A stretch of DNA of 64,000 nt from Streptomyces sp. NBC_01288 (GTDB lineage Bacteria; Actinomycetota; Actinomycetes; Streptomycetales; Streptomycetaceae). The DNA is taken from positions 2,356,001-2,420,000 of the forward strand of contig NZ_CP108427.1 in assembly GCF_035982055.1 (NCBI RefSeq), in the 5' to 3' direction. This document shows, piece after piece, positions 37,941 to 46,238 of this stretch (its first letter is position 1; each line of letters starts with the position of its first letter). Position numbers and translations under genes: made by a program. The notes under the pieces are model-generated. The model had not been told where the DNA came from, searched no databases, and saw only the letters and a program-made list of their open reading frames with translations.

Positions 37941-38098
37941 GGGCAACTTCCTTGCCCTCAGGGGCAGTCCGGCGCACGGTTCGCGGGCAGCCCGCCGCGT
38001 CATGTCCTCCGCAGGGCCGTCCCGCCTCGGTGGACGCCGTCGCCGTGGGGGCAGTACCGGGTTTGGCGGGCGGCCCTTTTGGGCAACTCCTGTTGCCC
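37941..38098. promoter_or_regulatory. Two related palindromes in the CIS divergent promoter region
   Basis: GGGCAA-CTTCC-TTGCCC (37941-37957) and GGGCAAC-TCCT-GTTGCCC (38081-38098) lie in the 292-bp gap between the sheath gene and the divergent membrane-protein gene. The second is centred about 54 bases before the predicted start of transcription of the latter, the position of a class I activator site. A GGGGCAGT word accompanies each (37961, 38048). Candidate sites for one of the LuxR-type regulators encoded nearby. Confidence 0.5.
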
Positions 38099-38107
38099 CG
38101 GCGACTC

Positions 38108-38137
38108 CTGACGCGCCCTCACCATCCGTCGTAGCGT
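38108..38137 (+). promoter_or_regulatory. Promoter giving a leaderless message for the ChW/NEW3 membrane protein
   Basis: -35 CTGACG (38108-38113), 18-bp spacer, -10 TAGCGT (38132-38137). Transcription should begin at or near 38144, the A of the start codon, so no ribosome site is needed; indeed none is present. Confidence 0.55.
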
Positions 38138-38143
38138 CGGCTC

Positions 38144-39571
38144 ATGAGTCTGTGGACCTCCCTGGAGCCCGCGTCCGCGACCGTCGATCCCGGTGGCAGT
38201 ACCCGCGTGCGGCTGCGGCTGCGCAACACCGGCGACGTCGTGGACGAGTACCGCTTCGAGCCGGTCGGGAGCATCGCGCCCTGGACCACTGTGGAGCCGC
38301 AGACGCTGCGGCTCTATCCGGGCACGACGGGGACGGTCGACCTGACGTTCGCGCCGCCGCGCACCCCGGACGCGACGGCGGGCCCGAACCCGTACGCGGT
38401 GCGGATCACGCCGACCGAGCACCCGGAGGCGGTCACCGTCCCCGAGGGCAATCTGACGATCACCCCGTTCACGGAGGTGCGGGCGGAGCTGGTGCCGCCG
38501 ACGGTCAAGGGACGTTTCCGGGGCCGCCCCCGGCTCGCCGTGGACAACCTGGGCAACACCAGGCTGACGGCGTCGATCAGCGGCAGCGACAACGGCGATC
38601 AGCTGTCGTACGACATCCATCCGGGCAATGTGCAGATCGAGCCGGGCCGGGCCGCGTTCGTCAAGGCGTCCCTGAAGCCGCGGAAGATCATCTGGTTCGG
38701 GCCGAAGGAGCAACGGCCTTATACGCTCAGCGTGTTGCGGTCCGGCGCCAACCCCCTTCCCGTGGAGGGGACTTACCTCCAGCGCGGGTTCCTGCCGCGC
38801 TGGCTGGCCACCTTCCTCGGTGTCCTCATGGCGCTCGCGCTCACCTTCGTGATGCTGTGGATCGCTTACAAGCCGCAGGTGAGGACCGCCGCCACCGAGC
38901 AGTTGAAGGACGCGGGCGTCAGCACGCTCGCGCCCAGCCCCACCCTGAGCGCCGCTCCCCCGCCGTCGCCCACCGCGCCGAGCGCGCCCCCGGCGGCCGA
39001 GACCTCGACGGCCGCGGCGGCCGGTGGCGGGTCGGGCGGCGGCGGAGACTCCAAGCCGTCCGCCAAGCCGAAGCCCGCGACGGCGGCGACCGCGGTGAAC
39101 AAGCTGGCCGCGCGGGACGCCGGACGCCACATCTGCTACCGGGTCTACGTCTCGGGCGACGGCTGGGGGCCCCCGGAGTGCGACGGCGCCACGGCCGGCA
39201 CGGTCACCGATGAAGCGAAGATCACCTCCATCAACATCGCGGTCTCCGGCACCGGCGGTTCGGGTGCCAACGCCTTCATCCACAACCCCGAGTCGACCGA
39301 CGGAAAGGGCCAGTACCAGCCCTCGGGGTGGACGGACGTCATCGCCGACGGCAAGGACAACTACATCGGGAGCGTGAAGTCGGACGCTCCGTACATGACG
39401 GGCTTCGCGATCAACATCGGCAGCGGCCGGCTCTGCTGGTTCTCCCGCAACAACGGCTGGGACTGGGGCCCTACGAACTGCACCGATCCGCGGCCCGCAC
39501 TCGGCTTCCCCGGCACCGTCGACAACACCCCCTGGCTGGCAGCCCTCAGGATGACCGTGCCTGCGAGCTGA
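38144..39571 (+). CDS. CIS-linked single-pass membrane protein with ChW-type repeats
   Basis: A 475-aa protein divergent from the sheath gene. Residues 1-210 form two Ig/NEW3-like beta domains (ATVDPGGSTRVRLRLRNTGD). One membrane helix follows (LATFLGVLMALALTFVMLWI, about 219-243), then a Ser/Pro/Ala linker and a C-terminal ~140 residues. That last part holds CYRVYVSGDGWGPPECDG with AGT and repeated GW, as in clostridial hydrophobic-W (ChW) repeats; a second unit ends LCWFSRNNGWDWGPTNC. With no signal peptide, the beta domains should face the cytoplasm and the ChW part the outside. It may be a second membrane partner of the injection particle alongside the CisA-like protein. That role is inference. 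Confidence 0.75.
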   Translation: MSLWTSLEPASATVDPGGSTRVRLRLRNTGDVVDEYRFEPVGSIAPWTTVEPQTLRLYPGTTGTVDLTFAPPRTPDATAGPNPYAVRITPTEHPEAVTVPEGNLTITPFTEVRAELVPPTVKGRFRGRPRLAVDNLGNTRLTASISGSDNGDQLSYDIHPGNVQIEPGRAAFVKASLKPRKIIWFGPKEQRPYTLSVLRSGANPLPVEGTYLQRGFLPRWLATFLGVLMALALTFVMLWIAYKPQVRTAATEQLKDAGVSTLAPSPTLSAAPPPSPTAPSAPPAAETSTAAAAGGGSGGGGDSKPSAKPKPATAATAVNKLAARDAGRHICYRVYVSGDGWGPPECDGATAGTVTDEAKITSINIAVSGTGGSGANAFIHNPESTDGKGQYQPSGWTDVIADGKDNYIGSVKSDAPYMTGFAINIGSGRLCWFSRNNGWDWGPTNCTDPRPALGFPGTVDNTPWLAALRMTVPAS

Positions 39572-39598
39572 CAACGTGATCCGGTGACCGGCGGGGCA

Positions 39599-41620
39599 CT
39601 ACCAGGTGCCCTCTCCCGGCACCAGCCGCCCCGCCTTGCGGTATTCGCGGCGGGCCCCTTCGAGGAGGTCCGCCGCGGTCACCGTGTCCCCGCGTCCGGC
39701 GGCGAGGTACGCGGCGGTGACGACGGCGCTGCGGATGGAACCGCCTGCCAGCTCGAACTCCTTGGCCAGCGGACCGAGTTCGAGGTCGGGCACGCTCGGC
39801 ACATGGGTCAGCCCGTGCCGCCACAGCGCGAGCCGTTGCGCCGGGTCCGGGAACGGGAAGTCGACGATCAGGTCGAGTCGCCGGGTGAACGCCTCGTCGA
39901 TGTTGGCGCGCAGGTTGGTGGTGAGCAGCGCGATGCCGTCGAAGGACTCCAGGCGTTGGAGCAGATAGGCGCTCTCCATGTTGGCGTAGCGGTCGTGCGA
40001 GTCCTTCACCTCGGACCGCTTGCCGAAGACGGCGTCGGCCTCGTCGAAGAGGAGCACGGCGTCGGTGCGGTCGGCCTCCGTGAAGATCCGTTCGAGGTTC
40101 TTCTCGGTCTCGCCGACGTACTTGTCGACGATCGACGACAGCTGAACGACATAGAGATCCAGGCCGAGTTCGGCCGCGACGACCTCCGCCGACAGCGTCT
40201 TGCCGGTGCCGGACTCCCCCGCGAACAGGCCGAGCACGCCACGCCCCCGGCCGCCGCCCGCGCTGAGCCGCCAGTCGCCGAGAACCCGGTCGCGGTGCCG
40301 GGCGCGCAGGGCGAGTTCGTGCAGCTGGGTCAGCGACCGCTCGGGCAGCACCAGGTCCCGCCAGTCGACGGCGGGCCGGATCCGCCGGGCATGCTGTTCG
40401 AGCCCCGACGCCGACTGTTGCCGTGCCGCGAGCCGCAGATGGGCGGCGCTCATCGGGGTGCCGTCGAACGCGGCAAGACCGTGTGCCGCACGGGCCGCAC
40501 GGGCGATGCGGTCGGCGCCGAGATGGTACGGCGCGATGGTGGCCCGCACATCGAACCCGACCTGCTCGCCGACCGCGTCCGTCCAGGCCCGCACCGCCGC
40601 GGCCCGTTGCCGGGGCGCCTCCAGGATCAGCGGATCGCTCTCGCACCACTGCGGGTCGTACGGCCGCGCACCGGCGATCAGCACGGAGACATCGGCGGCA
40701 TCGGTCAACGCCCGTACCAGCGCGCCGGGTTGATCGGGCAGCCCGCTCACGACGACCGTGCGGCCACCCAGCCGGGCCTCGCGCAACAGCTCCGGCACCC
40801 GCTCCACGGGCCCGGAGTACCGCACGGCGTCCACACCGGCCGCGTGCAGGGCACCCGCCACGCACACGAGCCCGTCGCCCTCGTGACGCTCCCTCAGATA
40901 CACGGCGAGGGGCGGACCTTCGGCGAGCAGCACGGCCAGCCGGTCCACGAAGCCGGTGAACTCGCCGTCCGCGCCCGGCTCTTGTCCGTCGTACGACACG
41001 CTCGGCACCGGCAGCGGGTGGAGGTGCCCGGTGAGGGTCGCGTCCGGGGTGTCGTCGCCGAGGAGATGGGCCACGACCCGGTCCGGCACGCGCAACGAGC
41101 GGCTGAGGAAGGGGCGTTCGGGTTCCTCCACGGTGAGCAGCCCGAGAGCGGACAGCGGGGCCGTCGGAAGGAACCGTGCCCGACCCTCGGCCTGGTGCGC
41201 CGGTACGCCGCACAGGTCCAGGGCGATTCCCACGGTGGCCCGGCGGCGGCTGACGTCGTCGTTGAGGTAGCCGTAGAGCGGCTCGAAGGCGCGGTCCAGG
41301 TCGGGGGCGAGGGCGACGAGGAGGAGGGCGGTGTCGAGGTCGGTCAGGCGCAGAGCGGCCAGCCGGTCGGCCGGGCTGTGCGCCAACTCCGGTGCGGGCG
41401 CGGCCAGTTCCCGGTCCCGTTCCGGGGAGCGCAACAGGAGCTGCCGTACCGCCTCTTCCGGGAGGTACAGGCCGCGCATCGGGTCACCGGCCGTGGGGTC
41501 GGCGGCGGAACGCCGGTCGACGAGCAGGGCGACACGCTCACGGAGCTGACCGAGCCGGGCGAGAAGGGCGTCGGTCTCCGACCCACCGGTGAAAGCGACG
41601 GCATCGTCCGTGACCGTCAT
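39599..41620 (-). CDS. CIS AAA+ ATPase (Afp15 class)
   Basis: A 673-aa protein with a helical N-terminal half and a C-terminal AAA+ module: Walker A GESGTGKT (468-475), Walker B LLFDEADA (about 523-530), sensor LTTNLRANID and arginine fingers in FTRRLDLIVDF. This is the ATPase present in nearly all extracellular-type CIS loci; its role in assembly is not fully settled and differs from T6SS ClpV. Its start overlaps the stop of the DUF4255 gene by four bases. It runs convergent to the ChW-protein gene. Confidence 0.9.
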   Translation of the reverse strand: MTVTDDAVAFTGGSETDALLARLGQLRERVALLVDRRSAADPTAGDPMRGLYLPEEAVRQLLLRSPERDRELAAPAPELAHSPADRLAALRLTDLDTALLLVALAPDLDRAFEPLYGYLNDDVSRRRATVGIALDLCGVPAHQAEGRARFLPTAPLSALGLLTVEEPERPFLSRSLRVPDRVVAHLLGDDTPDATLTGHLHPLPVPSVSYDGQEPGADGEFTGFVDRLAVLLAEGPPLAVYLRERHEGDGLVCVAGALHAAGVDAVRYSGPVERVPELLREARLGGRTVVVSGLPDQPGALVRALTDAADVSVLIAGARPYDPQWCESDPLILEAPRQRAAAVRAWTDAVGEQVGFDVRATIAPYHLGADRIARAARAAHGLAAFDGTPMSAAHLRLAARQQSASGLEQHARRIRPAVDWRDLVLPERSLTQLHELALRARHRDRVLGDWRLSAGGGRGRGVLGLFAGESGTGKTLSAEVVAAELGLDLYVVQLSSIVDKYVGETEKNLERIFTEADRTDAVLLFDEADAVFGKRSEVKDSHDRYANMESAYLLQRLESFDGIALLTTNLRANIDEAFTRRLDLIVDFPFPDPAQRLALWRHGLTHVPSVPDLELGPLAKEFELAGGSIRSAVVTAAYLAAGRGDTVTAADLLEGARREYRKAGRLVPGEGTW

Positions 41621-42300
41621 GTCGGCGTCCCCGGCGCCCTCTTGCGCCGTGCCACCTCGCGCGACTCCCGTACCGCCGCCACCTGGCGCGGTCGGTGCGC
41701 GCGTTCCTCCACGCCAGGCTCCCTGCCGTCGAGGCCGCCCACGCGGACCGCCGCGCCCTCGGTGACGGGCGGGCCCGCGTCGTACTCGGGGTAGGCCGGG
41801 AAGGGTGCGGTGACCACGAGATCGAGGGACGGCTTGAGTTCGCCGCCGAGGGCGGACCAGATCTCCGCGAGGGAGCGGGACTCGGTCTGGATGCCGGCCA
41901 CCGAGATCGGCACCGACAGGCCCAACTCACGCAGGGAGCCGGGAAGTTCTTCGGGGGCGAGCAGCTCGCGCGGGATCAGGGTCGACAACACGGCGGACAG
42001 CAGCCGGTGTTCGTCCTGCGGCCGCTTCGTCCACGCCGTCACCAGGTACGACAGCCGGAACCAGCGCGGCGGCTGGCGGCGCTTGACGACCACGTCCCGC
42101 TCGTCGCGCACGGCGACATGCCCGCGCTGGCGCCGGTGCACGTCCTCCCGGATGTCGTACAAGTAGGTGTTGATCGTGGGGGTGTTGCGGCGGGCCGCCC
42201 AGTCGCGGGTCGGGGCGTCGAAGGAGACCTCGATGCCCGAACCGGCCAGTGCGCCGCCGCCGATCAGGTGCCCCAGAACCTCGTCCACCTCGTGGATCAC
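41617..42300 (-). CDS. CIS DUF4255 (Pvc16/Afp16-type) tail terminator
   Basis: A 227-aa protein with the DUF4255 N-terminal domain: IHEVDEVLGHLIGGG, then INTYLYDIREDVHRR, then RWFRLSYLVTAWTKRPQDEH. In the Photorhabdus and Afp particles this family caps the sheath/tube end. The GTG start at 42300 follows GGGAG; longer readings extend into unconserved Arg/Gly-rich sequence. It is coupled to the ATPase gene by an ATGA overlap. A promoter probably lies in the 177-bp gap upstream, which holds CCCCGCAAG-CAC-CTTGGGG (42404-42422), partly like the palindromes at 38 kb. Confidence 0.88.
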   Translation of the reverse strand: MIHEVDEVLGHLIGGGALAGSGIEVSFDAPTRDWAARRNTPTINTYLYDIREDVHRRQRGHVAVRDERDVVVKRRQPPRWFRLSYLVTAWTKRPQDEHRLLSAVLSTLIPRELLAPEELPGSLRELGLSVPISVAGIQTESRSLAEIWSALGGELKPSLDLVVTAPFPAYPEYDAGPPVTEGAAVRVGGLDGREPGVEERAHRPRQVAAVRESREVARRKRAPGTPT

Positions 42301-42477
42301 CGCCGAACTCCCGCCCTGCCGTGCTGTCGTGCCCCGCGGTACGCGTCGGCGCCCGGTACGCCCCTGTCGGCCGTCCCCCGATCGTGCCGTCCCGACCGCC
42401 CCTCCCCGCAAGCACCTTGGGGACGGGCACAGGGCATGACACGCTGCCCGCGCGTTCCCCTTCGAGTGCCCGTTCGG

Positions 42478-43167
42478 TCAGATGTAGCCTTCCCGAAGGG
42501 CATGCGCCACGGCATGCGCCCGATTGCGCAGGTGAAGGCGTGTGGTCAGTCCGTGCATGACGTTTTTGACGGTGCGTTCGGAATAGGAGAGCTTGCTGGC
42601 TATCTCTCCGGTGTCCAGCCCCTCGGCGACCAGCCGCAGGACGTCCACCTCACGCGGCGAGAGCCCCGAGGGATGGCCTCCGGACCGGCCCGCCGCGCTG
42701 CGATGCAGTGTCCCCACCTGTTCGACGAGTCTGCCGATCAGATCGGCCGGCAGGTCGCCGTCACCGCGCGCCGCGGCGACCACGGCCTGCACCAGGCGCT
42801 GCGCGGTCGCCTCCCCGCGCCACACGATCGCGCCGACCCCGCACTCGATCACATCGAGCAACTCGGCCTCGCGCAGCGCCCCGACGACGAGCACGGCCCG
42901 CCCGCCCTCGCTGCGTACGAGCCGGCGCAGCCGGGTGAGCGCGGTCTCGTCGAGGGTGTCGGCGATGAACAAGGCCACTCTGCCGGGACCGGTGTCGTTC
43001 TCCTCGCGGAGGTCGATCTCCGGGTATCGGCGCAGCTGGCTGAGTGCTCCCTCGCGGGAGATCGGGTCCGGGGCGTGCACCGCCACGGGTATCCGGTCGG
43101 CGGGGTCGGCCGTACCGGGGTGTGCGGGCCGCGATGAGCTGAGCAACGTTCTCCCTCGAATCCACAT
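42478..43167 (-). CDS. LuxR-type HTH response regulator
   Basis: A 229-aa protein. The C-terminal LuxR HTH is LSPREVDVLRLVAEGLDTGE with SERTVKNVMHGL. The N-terminal part has receiver-like topology (RVALFIADTLDETALTRLRR, then VLVVGA) but I do not see the acidic pocket and phosphorylated aspartate of a true receiver, so it may be an atypical, phosphorylation-independent regulator. ATG 43167 is used; TTG 43146 with AGGGAG upstream is a real alternative. It lies just before the DUF4255/ATPase unit and is divergent from the large LuxR regulator, so it probably controls the CIS genes. Confidence 0.8.
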   Translation of the reverse strand: MWIRGRTLLSSSRPAHPGTADPADRIPVAVHAPDPISREGALSQLRRYPEIDLREENDTGPGRVALFIADTLDETALTRLRRLVRSEGGRAVLVVGALREAELLDVIECGVGAIVWRGEATAQRLVQAVVAAARGDGDLPADLIGRLVEQVGTLHRSAAGRSGGHPSGLSPREVDVLRLVAEGLDTGEIASKLSYSERTVKNVMHGLTTRLHLRNRAHAVAHALREGYI

Positions 43168-43364
43168 CCACCTACGTGCCACCCCAGGTGCGCTGGTGGC
43201 GGCCGTGTACTCCTCACCCTCACGGGACGGACGGGGCGCGCGCAATCGTGGAGCACCACGAGCAGCACCACGAGATCGGACGTACGGCGGACCACGGCGA
43301 GTGAGCGGCCAAGACGGCGGAAGCGACCGGCACGACGGGTACGAGGAACACGAGGAGGACCGCG

Positions 43365-46175
43365 ATGACGGGGTCGACGCCTGACGCCGGAGCGTCCGCG
43401 ACACCGCCCGAACACCGGGACGCGGCACGGCTGTTGGCGGCGGAGGCCGCGTGGGCCCGGGCCGGCGCCGGCCGGCTGGTGCTGTTGCGCGGGGCCACCG
43501 GGACGGGCCGTACCACCGTGCTGGAGGGCGCCGTCACGGACGCCCTGGCGCACGGCATGCGGGTGCTGCGGGCCCGCTGTTCGTCCCGCGACCAGGCGGT
43601 GCCGTACGCCACCGTGCTGCAACTGATGGCTCCGGTACCGGAGTTCGTGGACGTGGCGTTCGCCGGGGACGAGCGGGCGAGCGCCGAGCTGTTCCGGCGG
43701 GTGCTGCACTCGTACGCCGACCGGGCACCGCTGCTGATCGCCGTGGACGACGTCCATCTGGCCGACCCGGCCTCGCACCGCTGGCTGGTCGAGTCCGCCC
43801 GGCACGTCGACCGATTACGGATCCTGCTGGTCGTCACGGAACGCAGCCAGTACGACGTCGATCCATCGGCACCGGGCCTGACCCACACCCTGTCGCCCGC
43901 CCTGGTCCGCACCCTCACGCTGGCCCCACTGACCGCGAACTCGGCCGCCGAGCTGGTGAGTTCGGCCCACCCGGACGCCCCCGAGCCATGGGTGGAGGAC
44001 TGTGTACGGGCGGGTGCGGGCAACCCGCTGTTGCTGCGCGCCCTGCTCGACGACCTCGGTGCCGGCCGGCATCCGACCGTGCCGAAGACGTCCGCCGCGC
44101 TGTACCCGGGCGCGTATCCGGCCGCCGTTTCCTGGTGGTTGGACAGCGCGGGTCCGGCCACCGGCGAGGTCGCCCGGGCGCTGGCCGCGCTGGACGAGGG
44201 GTGGGACGGGGGAACCCCGCGGGATCTGCCGAGCGGCCATGCCACCTGTCCCGTCGAGGAACTGGCCGCGGTCATCGCCGAGTTGGCGGGTGCCGACCCG
44301 GCGCGGGTGACCGGCTGGCTCACCGCGATGAGCGGGCTCGGGGTGCTGCGCCCCGACCTCGACGGGCGCCCGCGCTACGCGCATCCGCTCCTGCGCGACG
44401 CGGTGCTCACCGGCGTGCCCGCGACCCGACGGCGGGCGGCGCACGCGGCGGCGGCCGAGACGATGCAGCGCCACGGTGTCTCGCCCGACACGGTGGCCCG
44501 GCAGTTGCTGCTGTCCGACCCGGTGGGCGAGCCCTGGGCATCGGCCGCGCTCCAGGAGGCGGCCTCGCTCGCGCTGCGCGACGGACGCACGTCCGACGCG
44601 GCGGCCTTCCTGCGCCGGGTCCTGGAGGAGCCGCTCCGGGACGCCCGCAGACAGCGCCTGCTGACCGAACTGGGCTCCCTGGAGTACCAGGCGCAGGCGA
44701 CCTCGGCCGGCATCCCCCACCTGAGCGAGGCGCTACGACTGCCGGGGGCGCCGCAGGACACGGTGCGCGCGGCGGTCGCGCTCGGCACGGCTCTGGCCGG
44801 CCGGGGCCGGACCCTTGCCGCCGTGGACGTACTGCGCACGGTGGAGGACGAGTTGACGGACCGGCCCCAGTTGATCCGCACCCTCCAGACCGCCTCGGTG
44901 CTGCTGTCCGAGCAGGACCAGACGGTACGCAAGGAGGTGTACCGGTGGCTGTGCGACGCCGCCGAGCACGCGCCGGAACTGGTCGGCGCGGCCGGTCACG
45001 CACTCGTCGTACGGCATGCGGCCACGGCCGGGCTGATCTCGGCCGCGGAGGCGTTGCGGCGGCTGCGGGCGCTGCTCGCGCAGCCCGCCGACCCGCTGAC
45101 CGAGCCGTTCCTGATCGGCACGGCCGCCGCCGTCGCCCAGTGGGCCGACGAACTGACCGAGGCCGAGCGGCTGGTGGAGCGCGGCCTGGTCGGTCAGCGT
45201 CCCGACGTGCTGCACCCGATGCACGAGGCGCTGGTCAACGTGCGGTCCGACATCCTGGCCGCGCGCGGCGAGCACGCGCGGCTGCTGGCGGACCCGTGCC
45301 CGCGAGAGAGAGGGCGCGGCGGGCCCTCCAACCGGCAGGCGCACGTGCTGCTTTCGCTCGTGGCGACCGGCGAGGAGGCGCGGGCGCTGCGGCTCGCGGA
45401 CGGGTTCGATCTGCGGTCCGCGCCCGACTCCTGGGAGTTGAACCGCTTTCTCTACGCGCGGGGAGTGGTGCGCGCCGCCACCGGTGACACGGCGGGCGCG
45501 CTGCACGATTTCCTGGAGTGCGGGCGCCGGCAGTCGGCCCGTGAGGTGGTCAGCCCGGTCGTCACCCCGTGGCGCACGGCCGCCGCCGAGTGCCGTCTCG
45601 CGCTCGCCCGTCCCCGGGAGGCCATCGCCCTGGCGGAGGAGGAGTTGCGGCTGGCCCGGGTGTGGAACACGCCCCGCGCGGTGGGCCGTTCACTGCGCGT
45701 CCTGGCCTCGGCGACGGGCGGCCGGCGCGGTCTGGAGCTCGCGGAGGAGGCCGTACGACTGCTGCGGGACGGGCCGGTGGGCACGGAGGCCGAGTTGGTG
45801 TCGGCGCTGGTCGTGCGGGGCCGTGGGCTGACCGCGACCGGGGACCGGGGGCGGGCCCGGGCCTGTCTGCGCGAGGCCGCCGAGCGTGCCGAACGGCTGG
45901 GGGCGACGCGTCAATGGGCCCTGGCGGAGGAGGCGTTGGGCGAGAGCGGGGCCCGGCGCTCAGCGCCCGCCAGGACCGGTTCGCGGTCGCTCACGACCAG
46001 TGAGCGGCGGATCGCCGAGCTGGCCGCCGACGGCCGGACGAACACCGAGATCGCCGATCTGCTGCATCTGGCCCGCCGCACGGTGGAGACCCATCTCACC
46101 AGTTCCTACCGGAAGTTGGGCATCCGGCGGCGGGGCGAACTGCCCGGGACGCTGGGGCGCACGAACGGGCAGTGA
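43365..46175 (+). CDS. Large LuxR (LAL) regulator with TTA codon
   Basis: A 936-aa LAL-family activator. The N-terminal ATPase has a P-loop GATGTGRTT (43-51) in which the usual lysine is arginine (R49), and Walker B LLIAVDDVHLADP. A long TPR-like helical middle follows, and the C terminus is a LuxR HTH (LTTSERRIAELAADGRTNTE, then RTVETHLTSSYRKLG). GAGGAGG precedes the ATG. Codon 151 is TTA (43815-43817), read in Streptomyces only by the developmentally timed bldA tRNA. It is next to the CIS genes and the small LuxR regulator, matching the location of the CIS-linked LuxR regulator in other Streptomyces. It likely ties CIS expression to development. Confidence 0.87.
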   Translation: MTGSTPDAGASATPPEHRDAARLLAAEAAWARAGAGRLVLLRGATGTGRTTVLEGAVTDALAHGMRVLRARCSSRDQAVPYATVLQLMAPVPEFVDVAFAGDERASAELFRRVLHSYADRAPLLIAVDDVHLADPASHRWLVESARHVDRLRILLVVTERSQYDVDPSAPGLTHTLSPALVRTLTLAPLTANSAAELVSSAHPDAPEPWVEDCVRAGAGNPLLLRALLDDLGAGRHPTVPKTSAALYPGAYPAAVSWWLDSAGPATGEVARALAALDEGWDGGTPRDLPSGHATCPVEELAAVIAELAGADPARVTGWLTAMSGLGVLRPDLDGRPRYAHPLLRDAVLTGVPATRRRAAHAAAAETMQRHGVSPDTVARQLLLSDPVGEPWASAALQEAASLALRDGRTSDAAAFLRRVLEEPLRDARRQRLLTELGSLEYQAQATSAGIPHLSEALRLPGAPQDTVRAAVALGTALAGRGRTLAAVDVLRTVEDELTDRPQLIRTLQTASVLLSEQDQTVRKEVYRWLCDAAEHAPELVGAAGHALVVRHAATAGLISAAEALRRLRALLAQPADPLTEPFLIGTAAAVAQWADELTEAERLVERGLVGQRPDVLHPMHEALVNVRSDILAARGEHARLLADPCPRERGRGGPSNRQAHVLLSLVATGEEARALRLADGFDLRSAPDSWELNRFLYARGVVRAATGDTAGALHDFLECGRRQSAREVVSPVVTPWRTAAAECRLALARPREAIALAEEELRLARVWNTPRAVGRSLRVLASATGGRRGLELAEEAVRLLRDGPVGTEAELVSALVVRGRGLTATGDRGRARACLREAAERAERLGATRQWALAEEALGESGARRSAPARTGSRSLTTSERRIAELAADGRTNTEIADLLHLARRTVETHLTSSYRKLGIRRRGELPGTLGRTNGQ

Positions 46176-46205
46176 CGCGTAGGCCGTCGAACAGGCCGTG
46201 CTCCG

Positions 46206-46224
46206 CCGCCCGTCGAACGGGCGG
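46206..46224. terminator. Hairpin between convergent LAL and esterase genes
   Basis: Perfect 8-bp stem CCGCCCGT/ACGGGCGG with a 3-base CGA loop, 30 bp after the LAL stop and 14 bp after the end of the convergent esterase gene. Confidence 0.65.
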
Positions 46225-46238
46225 TGACCCGCCGCGAG

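Noticed and set aside
39584..41794. A 736-codon plus-strand frame over the AAA+ ATPase
   Set aside because: Antisense shadow; the minus strand encodes clear Walker A/B motifs.
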